Below are positions 18,091-26,861 of a stretch of 64,000 bases of DNA, in pieces (the stretch's first letter is position 1; every line of letters begins with the position of its first letter). Origin of the DNA: Rossellomorea aquimaris (lineage in GTDB: Bacteria; Bacillota; Bacilli; Bacillales; Bacillaceae_B). The DNA is taken from the NCBI RefSeq assembly GCF_001877785.1, contig NZ_MINN01000139.1, positions 1-64,000 on the forward strand, written 5' to 3'. A program made the position numbers and the translations under genes. The notes beneath the pieces are model-generated. The model was not told where the DNA came from and did not search any database. It was given only the letters and a program-made list of their open reading frames with translations.

Positions 18091-19029
18091 ATGAGAGCTG
18101 AGAAACACAAAAAGAAGAAACGCACGTGGCTGCGTGTGATTGGGATCTTGCTTCTCTTGATGCTGCTTGGCGGAGGGGCGTATGCATACAGCATCTACCA
18201 TTCCCTGAACAGCGCAGTCGAAACGATGCACGAACCGATCGACCGCGGGAAATCGGACAAGCGGACCGAAGAAGTGAAATTCCAGGAACGCGACCCATTC
18301 TCCGTGCTGCTGATGGGGGTGGATGAACGGAAGAACGACAAGGGCCGTTCCGATACGATGATCGTCCTGACAGTGAACCCCGATACGAAATCCGTGAAGA
18401 TGCTGAGCATCCCGCGTGATACGCTGACGGATATCGTCGGCCACGGCACAAGGGACAAGATCAACCACGCCTATGCATTCGGCGGCGTGGAGATGGCGAT
18501 GGATACGGTGGAAGAAATGCTCGATATCCCGATTGATTATTACGTACAGATCAATATGGAAGGATTCGAGGATATTGTGAACGCGGTCGGCGGCATCACG
18601 GTCAACAACGATCTTGCTTTCTCATCAGGCGGCTATTCATTCCCTGAAGGACAGGTGGAATTGAACGGCAAGAAAGCACTCGCTTACACCAGGATGCGCT
18701 ACGATGATCCGCGCGGCGACTTCGGCAGACAGATCCGCCAGCGCCAGATCATCCAAGGGATCATCTCCGAAGGGGCAAGTGTCTCCAGCCTGTGGAAATT
18801 CGACGATATCTTCGATGCACTCGGAAGCAATGTGAAGACGAACATCGAGTTCAAGGAAATGGTTGATATCCAGAAGCATTATAAGGATGCTTCCAATGAT
18901 ATCGAACAGATCAAGATCGAGGCCGGTTCCGGTACGAGGATCGATAATATCTATTATTATGTGATCCCGGAAGAGGAAATTGCGAGACTGCAAAGCCTTT
19001 TGAAGGAACATTTGGAGCTGGAATCTTAA
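18091..19029 (+). CDS. LytR-CpsA-Psr (LCP) family glycopolymer ligase
   Basis: A 312-residue membrane-anchored LCP protein: basic start, one helix (about 16-33), then the LCP core with VLLMGVDERKNDKGRSDTM, SVKMLSIPRDT, a KINHAYAFGG segment and YTRMRYDDPRGDFGRQIRQRQ. These carry the Asp and Arg residues that bind the pyrophosphate of lipid-linked polymer. It likely attaches exopolysaccharide or teichoic acid to peptidoglycan. The ribosome binding site is GGTGAGG. The strong terminator after it makes a single-gene unit. Confidence 0.9.
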   Translation: MRAEKHKKKKRTWLRVIGILLLLMLLGGGAYAYSIYHSLNSAVETMHEPIDRGKSDKRTEEVKFQERDPFSVLLMGVDERKNDKGRSDTMIVLTVNPDTKSVKMLSIPRDTLTDIVGHGTRDKINHAYAFGGVEMAMDTVEEMLDIPIDYYVQINMEGFEDIVNAVGGITVNNDLAFSSGGYSFPEGQVELNGKKALAYTRMRYDDPRGDFGRQIRQRQIIQGIISEGASVSSLWKFDDIFDALGSNVKTNIEFKEMVDIQKHYKDASNDIEQIKIEAGSGTRIDNIYYYVIPEEEIARLQSLLKEHLELES

Positions 19030-19037
19030 GATCAGGA

Positions 19038-19068
19038 AACCCGTGCTGTGTCGCAGCACGGGTTTTTT
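19038..19068 (+). terminator. Intrinsic terminator of the LCP gene
   Basis: CCCGTGCTG, loop TGTCG, CAGCACGGG, then six T. The gene on the opposite strand ends just beyond and may share it. Confidence 0.92.
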
Positions 19069-19075
19069 ACATCGA

Positions 19076-19618
19076 TTATCTGGATTCTTTCTTCTGCTTC
19101 TGGAGGAATGCTTCTTCCGCTTCGGGTTCAAGCAATGCCGTCGCCTTTCCAATTGTGCCGTCCTGAAGCCGCCAGATGGCATTATGATCCTTCACCGCAT
19201 TGGAGAAGTCCCCTTCTTTCCAGCTCTCCAGGATCTCCCTGTAGAGATCCTCATGCTCATATTTGTTGGTTTCGAGCTGACTCAATAAGAAATCGATCCG
19301 TTCCCCGGTTATCTCAAAGAAAGACCACTTTTCCTTGGCCTGTACCTTTTGGTGGCTCATGGCGTGGATATATTGCTGGACCAGACTTTCACTCAGCGGT
19401 GTTTTCACCTTTTCTTCAAATGGATTGGAGGCGCTTTGTTCCCCGTCCTCTTCTTCTGTTGTACTCACTTCAGCTGCACTTCCGCTTGTGTCTGCGATGC
19501 CGGAATTCCCACTCGCATCCTCGGGTGCCCGCTCCAGGCTGCCTACCGCTATATAAATACCCAGCATCGTCAGGAGCAGTACACCTCCCAGTATGCCAAA
19601 CACGAGTTTCTTGCTCAT
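19076..19618 (-). CDS. Membrane-anchored protein of unknown function (DUF6241-like)
   Basis: A 180-residue protein with one N-terminal helix (LVFGILGGVLLLTMLGIYIAV), a low-complexity acidic and Ser-rich linker, and a helical C-terminal domain containing YIHAMSHQKVQAKEKW and ITGERIDFLL. I recall this HAMSHQKV pattern from a Bacillaceae domain of unknown function, but cannot check it. The ATG at 19618 is about 8 nt from GGGGAGAG, better than the one at 19624. It is convergent to the LCP gene. Confidence 0.65.
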   Translation of the reverse strand: MSKKLVFGILGGVLLLTMLGIYIAVGSLERAPEDASGNSGIADTSGSAAEVSTTEEEDGEQSASNPFEEKVKTPLSESLVQQYIHAMSHQKVQAKEKWSFFEITGERIDFLLSQLETNKYEHEDLYREILESWKEGDFSNAVKDHNAIWRLQDGTIGKATALLEPEAEEAFLQKQKKESR

Positions 19619-19737
19619 CCCCATCTCTCCCCTTTTCTTCTTATGGTATTCAATTCGTTATGTACAAAGGGAATCCTCTTTTGTATTAGGAAAGAGTTAC
19701 TATTTTACCATATATTTCTTTATTCCACGGCCTGGTG

Positions 19738-19769
19738 ATGATAATTGCTTGGAATTAAGCAATTATCAT
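19738..19769. repeat. 13-bp perfect inverted repeat
   Basis: ATGATAATTGCTT (19738-19750), GGAATT loop, AAGCAATTATCAT (19757-19769), in the divergent region between the unknown membrane protein and the zinc-ribbon genes. There is no T tract on either side. It could be a metal- or stress-responsive operator, or a hairpin in a leader. Confidence 0.6.
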
Positions 19770-19937
19770 TAAAACAGGAAAAGAAAGTATTGAATTCGCT
19801 GATTATTAATAGTTAAATAGACTATGTGTAATTTTTCCTACAAAAGAATATTTTTACTGTATTTATTCATAAGATTATATCATTTGGCCATGTAATGGAA
19901 TGAATTACTCAACTACACGATAAAGGAGAACGATCTA

Positions 19938-20435
19938 TTGTCTACTAATCTGCAATCAAAGCTGGGAGAAGGCCTGTCTAAATTCCAGGGCGGGATCGAA
20001 CAGGGCAAGCTTAAATTACAAACTGTACAGGAAATCAACAAAGTGAAGAAGGAGATCCATGATGTTTCGGTGAAAAAATCGAAGATCCTTCTTGAAACAG
20101 GGCAAAAAGTGTACATGAAAATCAGAAACCGGGAAATACAGGATCCTGAACTGATGGAATTGACGTCGAAATTGACCGAACTGGATCAGGCTATTTTTGA
20201 AGGTAACAAAAAGATAGCAGAATTGAGCAGCCGTCCCGATCAGGAAGGTGCGATCTGTCCTTCCTGCCAAACCCCTAACGAAATGGATGCCAAGTTCTGC
20301 GGAGGCTGCGGGGCAAAAGTCGAAAAAGCTGCGGAAGCCGAATCTGACTCAGGTGAAGTTTGTGCAAGCTGCAGTGAAAGGGTTTCACCTGATGCAAACT
20401 ATTGCCACTGCTGCGGAACGAAGGTTTCAAAATAG
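19938..20435 (+). CDS. Coiled-coil protein with two C-terminal zinc ribbons
   Basis: A 165-residue cytoplasmic protein starting at TTG 19938 (AAAGGAG 10 nt upstream). Residues 1 to about 100 are helical and highly charged, and two short zinc ribbons follow: CPSCQTPNEMDAKFCGGC and CASCSERVSPDANYCHCC. The ribbons match those of the next two genes, so the three probably form one functional unit. The function is unknown; a scaffold or regulator of the two membrane partners is an inference. Confidence 0.7.
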   Translation: MSTNLQSKLGEGLSKFQGGIEQGKLKLQTVQEINKVKKEIHDVSVKKSKILLETGQKVYMKIRNREIQDPELMELTSKLTELDQAIFEGNKKIAELSSRPDQEGAICPSCQTPNEMDAKFCGGCGAKVEKAAEAESDSGEVCASCSERVSPDANYCHCCGTKVSK

Positions 20436-20459
20436 AACATGAAAGGGGGAAGATAAACA

Positions 20460-21944
20460 GTGTACTGTAAACAATGTGGAACAAAAAACCGGGAAGATGC
20501 ACTCTATTGCGTAAGCGATGGCGAGGCATTGACCTTACATAACGAATATGTCCTGGTACAAAACGAAAATAACCGCTACTGCAGCAGCTGCAGTCATGAA
20601 AACGGGGCAGCCGCCCTTTACTGCACGGCATGCGGGCAAACGATGAGCAAAGTGAAGGAAGCTGCCGGAGGAGAACCGAAACGGACAAGTGCACAGACTC
20701 CGGCCGCAAACAGCCCGTCGGAAGGAATCCTCTCCACTTTAACCAATGTGGACACCTTGAAAAAGCTTGCCGTCTGGAACGGAATTGCGCTTGCTGCTTT
20801 ATTGCTCATTTCCTTTATTATCAGCTCTGCCGTCAACGGTGTATTGCGAGATGCACTGCGCGGGGATTTCGGTGCTCTGATTGACGGCATCAAGCTTGTA
20901 TCGTTCACGGATGTCTTTATGATCAGTCATATGATCGGGGTTGATTACTTTGCCAATGCGATGATGTTCGAAGGAGTCCTTTCGACGACCAGCGGATTAT
21001 TCATCCTATTGGTTATCCCAGCCGTCGTCTTCATCCCGATCGGATACCTGATGAACCGGAATCAGCCTCATCAGCCGTTTATCGAAAAAATGAAATGGAA
21101 TGCTTCGCTCTCTGTTCTTTACAGTGCCGTGATCGGCATTATTAGCACCTTCGCAGGTGTATCAATGGAGATGACGGATCCAACAGGGTTCTTCGACGAC
21201 ATGACGGTCACACTCGGGTCGGATTATCCATTCTTTGAAAGTGTATTCAACGGTTTCATCATCAGCTTTATTTTCACAAGTCTTGGAGCCGTCCTCTCTT
21301 TGAGTAAAGAAGAGCGCGTGTCCAACGGGCAATATGGATTCTCGATCTCAAAGGCCATTCTCCACTCCATGATCGGCCTTGCACTCATGATGACTGCCGG
21401 AGCCTTCATCGTTTCTTCCAATGATGAATTGACAACCGAAGAACCTGCAGCAGACATCCTGCTTGGAAGTCAAATCGGCGGGTACCTTTGGAATGCAGCT
21501 CAATTCGAAACACTGACATTGGATATGACCGCGGATGGGGATACCGTGAATGCATCCTATTCCCTTCTCGGCGGACCAAAGGCTTCCGAAGATGAAGAAG
21601 GATTCGCTGAACTATTCGAGGAAATCGGCTGGATCTGGGTCTTTGCCTTCATCCCTGCTGCACTTCATCTGTGGGCAGGCAATCAGCTGCGGAAATCCAC
21701 TGAAGGGAACATCTTGCAGGAACTCGCTGCATACGCCGTTGCTTTCGGTGTGATCAATGCTGTTTTCGTATCCATCTCTAAGCTGACGATCAGCACGAAT
21801 TTCGAGGGAGCCTTCGACGCTTCATTCGGATTCTCTGCAATCGGTACAGGAATCATCAGCGCCATTCTGGCATTTGGCGTTTCCTGCCTTGGTGTAATGG
21901 TGACTAACCGCCAGGAACCATCCCAAACGACACGCGCGGCTTAA
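20460..21944 (+). CDS. Zinc-ribbon polytopic membrane protein, unknown function
   Basis: A 494-residue protein from GTG 20460 (GAAAGGGGGA upstream). Two zinc ribbons occupy residues 1-65; the first has only three Cys (C-x2-C-x10-C, then VSDG), the second is complete. About seven hydrophobic segments follow, with an extracellular stretch at about 330-385. Cytoplasmic ribbons joined to membrane helices suggest a sensor or assembly factor, not a transporter. It is followed by a hairpin and then a third zinc-ribbon gene on the same strand. Confidence 0.7.
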   Translation: MYCKQCGTKNREDALYCVSDGEALTLHNEYVLVQNENNRYCSSCSHENGAAALYCTACGQTMSKVKEAAGGEPKRTSAQTPAANSPSEGILSTLTNVDTLKKLAVWNGIALAALLLISFIISSAVNGVLRDALRGDFGALIDGIKLVSFTDVFMISHMIGVDYFANAMMFEGVLSTTSGLFILLVIPAVVFIPIGYLMNRNQPHQPFIEKMKWNASLSVLYSAVIGIISTFAGVSMEMTDPTGFFDDMTVTLGSDYPFFESVFNGFIISFIFTSLGAVLSLSKEERVSNGQYGFSISKAILHSMIGLALMMTAGAFIVSSNDELTTEEPAADILLGSQIGGYLWNAAQFETLTLDMTADGDTVNASYSLLGGPKASEDEEGFAELFEEIGWIWVFAFIPAALHLWAGNQLRKSTEGNILQELAAYAVAFGVINAVFVSISKLTISTNFEGAFDASFGFSAIGTGIISAILAFGVSCLGVMVTNRQEPSQTTRAA

Positions 21945-21948
21945 ATAA

Positions 21949-21982
21949 GGGGCTGTCTTCGTGACAGGCAGCCTCCTTTTTA
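21949..21982 (+). terminator. Imperfect hairpin between the zinc-ribbon genes
   Basis: GGCTGTC (about 21951-21957) pairs with GACAG and the following GCC across a small bulge, then CTCCTTTTTAT. It would reduce read-through to the TcaA-like gene. Confidence 0.6.
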
Positions 21983-22012
21983 TAAGACCTGAACAATAGA
22001 GGAGAAATGACT

Positions 22013-23869
22013 GTGAAATTTTGTACTTCCTGCGGACAAAAAATGGAAAACAACAGCCCGTTCTGTAAAGCTTGCGGAGCCAAGATGGAAACAAAGAAGC
22101 CAGGCCGGACACGGACAGCATCAACGGCATCCGCCATGCCTTCCCTTGCCTCCCTTTCAAAAAGAACCAAGATCCTCATCGGCTCGGCTTTGCTGGTGCT
22201 GATACTCTGTGTATCACTGTATAAAGTCGGAGAGGCCTACACCGATAAAGCAAAACTGATGGAGAACTTCGAGGAACAGCTTGAAAAAGGGAATGCGGAC
22301 GAACTACTCGCCTTATTAAGCCCGAAGGAAGATTCCGGGAAAATCACGAAGAAAAACGTGGAAGCCCTTGTTGGGTTTTTAAAAGAATATCCAGACGCTA
22401 AAGAAACCCTTGCTGCCCAATTGAAGGATAACGCAAAAGCTTATGACGCGACAGCTGTAACCGCAAGTGCGGATACCGGCGAGACACAGCAGCTCGTCAC
22501 TCTTGAAAAAAGAGGGAAAAAGTTCTTGATCTACGATAACTATGAACTGGTCCTCCAGCCTTTTCCGATGACCATCTACACGAATTATGACGACTTGACG
22601 TTTTATGTCGACGGGAAAAAAATCAAACCTGCCTCAGTGGAAGGCGATATGGTAACGATCGGCTCATACGTCCCTGGTGACTACGATATTAAAGCAGTTT
22701 TGAAATCCGATTTTGTACAATTGGAGAAGAAAGCGGAGATTAACCATGTCGGTCCGACTGATACCGACCTGCTGTTTGATATTGACTATGTCAGCGTCAA
22801 TACGAACGTCGCAGGCTCTTCCGTTTTCGTCAACGGCAAGGACACCGGAATGAAGGTGGACGAAGAAAAATACATTGAGATCGGACCTGTCCTCACCGAC
22901 GGATCCATGACGGTGCAATTAAAGAAAGATATGCCGTTCGGCAAAATCGAATCAGAAGACGCCCCGATCGACAGCAATCAACTGACACTCGGATTGACAT
23001 TAGCCCATAAAGATAAGGAAAAAGTGAAAGAAGGATTGAAACGTCATTTCCTCAACCTTTCCAAAGCCCTTGCCAATCAGGATGCAAAGTTCTTCGCAGA
23101 GGACTCCAATGATGTTTCTGAATTTGTGACCGATTCATTCGGGGAGATGACCGGAGAAGACTGGAAAACAATCGGGTATGTCTCTTCAATAGAAGTCGAC
23201 ACCGATGCTCTTTACCTGGAGGATATTGAAGGGAAATGGTTCGCCACCCTGCCCGTGCGCACGAAATGGATGGAGGACAGCGTCTATTCAGGCGATCCCG
23301 TATCACTTTCCGAACAAAGCTCTGAAGACAGCTATTCACTAAGTTTTCAAAACGGTAAGTGGAGCGTCGAATCATGGGGCTACATCTGGTCCTTTGATGA
23401 TGAACACGCAGAGGAAATCAAGGTGGATACGAAAGCACTCAAAAAGCAGCTGGAATCCTCCCCTGCTTTCACAAGCATCAAAGCGGAACAGTCAACAGAC
23501 GAGGTGGAATCCTTCGTGGAATCTTACATCTCAGCTTCCGTCGAAGCCATCAACCATCGTGACTACTCGATTGTATCAGGGGATATCGACTCATCCTCTG
23601 AATACACAACAATCGTATCGGATTATATCGACTACCTCGACAAAAAAGGAATCACCGAAGACCTCGTCAATATAGATGTAGAGAAAGTCGAACCACTGGA
23701 CGACGGTTCATACCATGTCTACACATTCGAGGAATACAATATACACTATGATGACGGCACTTCTAAATACAAATCATTTGATGGGAAGTACAAAGTGACC
23801 TCCACAAGCAGCGGCTTGAAGATGTATGATCTCGTTTCTACTGAGGAAGTGGAGAGTAAGGATCTATAA
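22013..23869 (+). CDS. TcaA-like zinc-ribbon membrane protein
   Basis: A 618-residue protein: zinc ribbon at the N-terminus (CTSCGQKMENNSPFCKACG), one membrane helix at about 54-72, then a large extracellular part with two or more repeated beta domains (TIYTNYDDLTFYVDGKK, then YVSVNTNVAGSSVFVNGK) and a C-terminal NTF2-like domain. This is the architecture of staphylococcal TcaA and B. subtilis YvbJ; TcaA affects wall teichoic acid retention and glycopeptide susceptibility. GTG 22013 is 8 nt from AGAGGAG; the ATG at 22007 is too close to the site. Confidence 0.78.
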   Translation: MKFCTSCGQKMENNSPFCKACGAKMETKKPGRTRTASTASAMPSLASLSKRTKILIGSALLVLILCVSLYKVGEAYTDKAKLMENFEEQLEKGNADELLALLSPKEDSGKITKKNVEALVGFLKEYPDAKETLAAQLKDNAKAYDATAVTASADTGETQQLVTLEKRGKKFLIYDNYELVLQPFPMTIYTNYDDLTFYVDGKKIKPASVEGDMVTIGSYVPGDYDIKAVLKSDFVQLEKKAEINHVGPTDTDLLFDIDYVSVNTNVAGSSVFVNGKDTGMKVDEEKYIEIGPVLTDGSMTVQLKKDMPFGKIESEDAPIDSNQLTLGLTLAHKDKEKVKEGLKRHFLNLSKALANQDAKFFAEDSNDVSEFVTDSFGEMTGEDWKTIGYVSSIEVDTDALYLEDIEGKWFATLPVRTKWMEDSVYSGDPVSLSEQSSEDSYSLSFQNGKWSVESWGYIWSFDDEHAEEIKVDTKALKKQLESSPAFTSIKAEQSTDEVESFVESYISASVEAINHRDYSIVSGDIDSSSEYTTIVSDYIDYLDKKGITEDLVNIDVEKVEPLDDGSYHVYTFEEYNIHYDDGTSKYKSFDGKYKVTSTSSGLKMYDLVSTEEVESKDL

Positions 23870-23910
23870 TATTGGGTCCAAAGAGTCCCAGAGGATAAAT
23901 AGATAAAGGA

Positions 23911-23943
23911 AAAGCCGGCGCAGTCAATCACTGCGCCGGCTTT
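23911..23943. terminator. Bidirectional terminator
   Basis: AAAGCCGGCGCAGT, loop CAATC, ACTGCGCCGGCTTT: a perfect 14-bp stem between the convergent TcaA-like and autolysin genes. Confidence 0.93.
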
Positions 23944-23968
23944 ATTAATCTAAATTCGAAACGAAGAA

Positions 23969-24898
23969 TTAAAATGTGCGATATCCCGCAAATCGCGGTG
24001 ACCAGTACGTATTGTTCAGCTTGCTCACAACAACACCGCTGTCCGAAGCGTGGACGAATTCACCATTTCCAACGTAGATGCCCATGTGGCTGATGCCTGA
24101 TTTGTACGTATTTTTAAAGAAGACCAAATCGCCGGGCTTAGGGTTGGAGACAGCCGTTGACTTGCTGTAATAGCCTTCTGTATTCGTACGGGAAATGCTT
24201 GTCCCGGCCTGGTTGAATACATAGTAGATGAACCCGCTGCAGTCGAAACCGCTCGGAGTGGTCCCGCCCCATTTGTACGGCGTTCCGATGTATTTCTTTG
24301 CAACATCCACTACATTTGACGTCTGGCTTGAGTCACCGCCATCGGAAGTGGTTCCTCCCATTGAAAGCTTCTGGCCGACATAGATCGTGTCGGATTTAAG
24401 ACCGTTCCATGACTTGATCTGGGATATACTCACGTCGTATCGGGCTGCGATATGTGATAGCGTATCGCCTGATTGGACCGTGTATGTCGATCCGTTCATT
24501 GCCGGTTTCGGCTGAGTCGTTGTATCGCCTGAAGCAGAAACCTTCAGTACCTGCCCCGGATGAATGACATCACTGGATAAATTGTTCCATTCTTTCAACT
24601 CCGCAACATACACATCGAACTTCTGTCCGATCTTGGAGAGATAGTCCCCTGATTGAACCGTATACGTTTTAGCAGAAGACGAAGTTGTACCGGACACTTC
24701 CAATACCTGATTGACATAGATCATGTCGGAAGTGAGGTCATTCCAGCTTTTTAATTTTGAAACGGATGTATCATATTTATAAGCGATCCCGGACAGGGTA
24801 TCACCGGATTTCACGCGATAAGATGCGGCATCAGCAGAAGTAACAGCAAGTGACGAGACTAAAGCAGCAGTTGTAACAGCAATGATCGTTTTCTTCAA
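23969..24898 (-). CDS. LysM/NlpC-P60 D,L-endopeptidase (LytE/LytF-like autolysin)
   Basis: A secreted cell-wall hydrolase of 309 residues: signal peptide (TTAALVSSLAVTSADA), three LysM domains that bind peptidoglycan (each Y-[RT]-V-x-S-G-D onset), and an NlpC/P60 domain with Cys in FDCSGF and His in SHMGIYVG and EFVHASD. It cleaves the D-Glu-meso-DAP bond of stem peptides. An ATG at 24919 is in frame, but the only good ribosome binding site, AAGGAG, lies inside that extension and points to TTG 24898. A sigma-A promoter is visible upstream. Confidence 0.92.
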   Translation of the reverse strand: MKKTIIAVTTAALVSSLAVTSADAASYRVKSGDTLSGIAYKYDTSVSKLKSWNDLTSDMIYVNQVLEVSGTTSSSAKTYTVQSGDYLSKIGQKFDVYVAELKEWNNLSSDVIHPGQVLKVSASGDTTTQPKPAMNGSTYTVQSGDTLSHIAARYDVSISQIKSWNGLKSDTIYVGQKLSMGGTTSDGGDSSQTSNVVDVAKKYIGTPYKWGGTTPSGFDCSGFIYYVFNQAGTSISRTNTEGYYSKSTAVSNPKPGDLVFFKNTYKSGISHMGIYVGNGEFVHASDSGVVVSKLNNTYWSPRFAGYRTF

Positions 24899-24965
24899 AA
24901 GATATTTCTCCTTCTTCATGTAAAATTTTCATGCTTTTCCATTATGAAAGAAGGAGATTGATAGG

Positions 24966-24994
24966 TTAATAGTGCTTTTATCCTGTTCTGTCAA
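24966..24994 (-). promoter_or_regulatory. Sigma-A promoter of the LysM autolysin
   Basis: On the minus strand TTGACA (24994-24989), a 17-nt spacer and TATTAA (24971-24966): consensus -35 with a good -10, about 70 nt before the start codon. Confidence 0.8.
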
Positions 24995-25056
24995 AAACAT
25001 CCTTTAAAGCGCCTGATTGCAGTGTTTAGTAATTTATGGGTCTGTTTCCAATATAG

Positions 25057-25800
25057 TTGCATTGGCCGCCAAATTATAATGAAGCGGGTAAAATCAAAAA
25101 TATAACCAGGGTTATATTTTTAGATTACGATAACTTGGCCTATTCATTATATTTAATGAAGCCGGATCAAGTTGTTTCACAGACGCTGGAATGGATGACG
25201 TTTATGTTTTTCCCATTCATTTTTGCCATGTTCGGCATTTATTTAGCTACATATGAACGAAAATTCCGGACAATTAAAATACGTGCTGTTCAAACAGGAT
25301 GGAAAACAAACCTGTTATCTAAGCAGCTTTCCATGTATATTTCATCTACTCTGATTGTTTCAATCAGCTTATTGACTTCGTACATCATAGGAATGGTTTT
25401 ATATCAGTTTGTGGTACAGGATATTCCTGCAAGCGAGTTTAAGCTGGAAGCAATCCCTGAGTCACATAATATTTTCCTGCAATATTTCTTGAGTCTATTT
25501 ATTTGCTTCATTTTCTCTACACTCGGCTTCTACTTGGGGACAATACTAAAAGGGTACATGGCTCCGACATTAATCTTTGTGGTGTACAATTTCATCATTC
25601 CGATCCTTGGGAAATTTGACATTCGGAATATGCTTGCGTTACTCGGCCATAAGGTATTCGACTTTAAAGGCAGGGTGCAATTGTTTATCCCGACAGAAAT
25701 GTCGCTTTCACTCGTGTTCATCTCTTTATTCTTATTGGTCGTTCTAAGTACAGTCATCACTTACTATGTTTCAGAGAAGCAGACAAAATACGTTATTTAG
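25057..25800 (+). pseudogene. ABC-2 type permease, 5'-truncated
   Basis: The frame encodes 247 residues with five hydrophobic helices (WMTFMFFPFIFAMFGIYLA, TLIVSISLLTSYIIG, YFLSLFICFIFSTLG and two more), as in the second part of ABC-2 permeases. The first residues (HWPPNYNEAGKIKN onward) look like the extracellular loop that normally follows helix 1, and a stop codon (25054-25056) directly precedes the TTG, which has no ribosome binding site. No ATPase gene is nearby. I read it as the remains of a transporter operon. Confidence 0.6.
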
Positions 25801-25821
25801 ATTGATAAAGGGTGGGAAGAA

Positions 25822-25914
25822 ATGAAGTTGATTCTGCGGATTTTGGCTGCAATCGCAATAGTGATATTCATTTTCATATTGTTTGGAGTGGTCGGCTATA
25901 ACCAATTCGTATAG
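25822..25914 (+). CDS. 30-residue single-pass membrane peptide
   Basis: An ATG at 25822 with GGTGGGAAGAA just before it opens 30 codons: a short basic start, then a hydrophobic helix rich in Ile and Phe, ending YNQFV. It follows the permease remnant by 21 nt and is closed by a strong terminator, so it is likely transcribed. The function is unknown. Confidence 0.55.
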   Translation: MKLILRILAAIAIVIFIFILFGVVGYNQFV

Positions 25915-25958
25915 AAATCTGAAGACGATTCACATAAACCATATGGGAATATTCATGT

Positions 25959-25989
25959 AAAAAAAGAGCTTGCAGACAAGCTCTTTTTT
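25959..25989. terminator. Bidirectional terminator
   Basis: AAAAAAGAGCTTG, short loop, CAAGCTCTTTTTT, between the small peptide gene (+) and the membrane protein gene (-). Confidence 0.93.
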
Positions 25990-25992
25990 CGT

Positions 25993-26316
25993 TTAAAAAG
26001 GCAATATATTATATTGACGGAGGAGTAAAACACCTGCAACAGCCAGTCCCAAAAGCGAAGCCTTATACTTCAGTGGTTGTTGTTTATTCCTGATAACAAG
26101 GTACATGACAACAGCAATAAAACCCGCCGGCACCCATAACTCAAAATCTCCTTTATCCCTGGTATAACTGGCATACACGGGGATAATCGCACAACTTACC
26201 AAAAAATACATAAATAACTTCAACGTACTTTGTCCCTCTTCCTTTCCCCACCTGAAAAGAAACGTTACGACGATAACCGTTAAGATTATTAAAATTATAT
26301 TGCCATACTGAATCAT
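25993..26316 (-). CDS. Small multi-pass membrane protein, unknown
   Basis: A 107-residue protein with four hydrophobic segments (IILIILTVIVVTFLF, LFMYFLVSCAIIPVY, FIAVVMYLVI, LLGLAVAGVLLL). The ATG at 26316 is 8 nt from GAGAGG. No motif is recognisable. It stands alone between the permease remnant and the trehalose control region. Confidence 0.6.
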   Translation of the reverse strand: MIQYGNIILIILTVIVVTFLFRWGKEEGQSTLKLFMYFLVSCAIIPVYASYTRDKGDFELWVPAGFIAVVMYLVIRNKQQPLKYKASLLGLAVAGVLLLRQYNILPF

Positions 26317-26453
26317 CTGCTCCACCTCTCACCTCTTGTAAAATATGGAATACACTTTTATATTATCATATTTATCATTCACGTATTACTCAACTTTCTT
26401 CCTGAATACCATCCATAGAACTATTTTTTCAACTTCTGACTGAATGCCCCCCT

Positions 26454-26468
26454 GTGAAAACGCTAACC
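26454..26468. promoter_or_regulatory. cre-like site upstream of the trehalose promoter
   Basis: TGAAAACGCTAACC at 26455-26468 fits the core TGNAANCGNWNNC of the CcpA operator. It ends 8 nt before the -35 of the tre promoter, consistent with carbon catabolite control of treP. Confidence 0.6.
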
Positions 26469-26476
26469 TTTTTCCA

Positions 26477-26505
26477 TTGACAACTTGTATATACATGAAT
26501 AGAAT
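26477..26505 (+). promoter_or_regulatory. Sigma-A promoter of the tre locus
   Basis: TTGACA (26477-26482), 17-nt spacer, TAGAAT (26500-26505). The spacer contains the first TreR operator, so repressor binding would block RNA polymerase directly. Confidence 0.82.
26485..26496. promoter_or_regulatory. TreR operator 1 (in the promoter spacer)
   Basis: TTGTATATACAT differs by one base from the palindrome TTGTATATACAA known for TreR of Bacillus. Confidence 0.82.
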
Positions 26506-26516
26506 AAAAGTATATC

Positions 26517-26528
26517 TTGTATATACAA
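26517..26528. promoter_or_regulatory. TreR operator 2 (downstream of the -10)
   Basis: A perfect TTGTATATACAA centred 32 bp from operator 1, about three helical turns, allowing two dimers on one face of the DNA. Confidence 0.85.
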
Positions 26529-26575
26529 CAAGCCCTTAAATGTTTTGTAAGCGATTAAATATGCTTCCGGATAAA

Positions 26576-26688
26576 TTCTTTCCAGCGATTGATTGGAGTG
26601 GAAGACGTATACTCCTATCAGAAAAGCGGAAGGGCTTTGCTCAGAACCGCCCGCGGAAAGCGAAGTCTTCCACGGAAATCAATAGCGG
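26576..26688. repeat. Structured dispersed repeat, copy R1 (type II interior)
   Basis: The outer stem is GTGGAAGAC (26598-26606) with GTCTTCCAC (26665-26673), flanked by TTGATT and AATCAA. The interior reads GCGGAAGGGCTTTGCTCAGA and then CCGCCCGCGGAAAGCG, the short type shared only with copy R5. It lies in the leader between the tre promoter and treP. A 63-codon reading frame across it is a by-product. Confidence 0.85.
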
Positions 26689-26789
26689 CTTTATTGCCAA
26701 AACAAAGAAAGAGCAAAAAAGCCTCAAATAGCATAATTTAGGACGTTTTTCACAAACTATTTAGGGGAATTCCATTAATAGAATTGTAA

Positions 26790-26839
26790 GCGGGTACATG
26801 ACAGCTTCCGACAATAATCGGGAGATGCCTGTCACCTGC
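26790..26839 (+). other. Hairpin in the treP leader
   Basis: GCGGG and TGACAG (26790-26804) pair with CTGTCA and CCTGC (26829-26839), enclosing a small CCGA/TCGG arm. There is no T tract, so it is not an intrinsic terminator. It ends about 20 nt before treP and may affect mRNA stability. Confidence 0.4.
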
Positions 26840-26861
26840 CAAAAACCAGGGAGGGAATTTC

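Noticed and set aside
18023..18468. Several long minus-strand frames
   Set aside because: They mirror the LCP gene and arise from its codon bias.
26540..26731. 63-codon reading frame in the treP leader
   Set aside because: It coincides with structured repeat R1 and has no ribosome binding site or protein-like composition.
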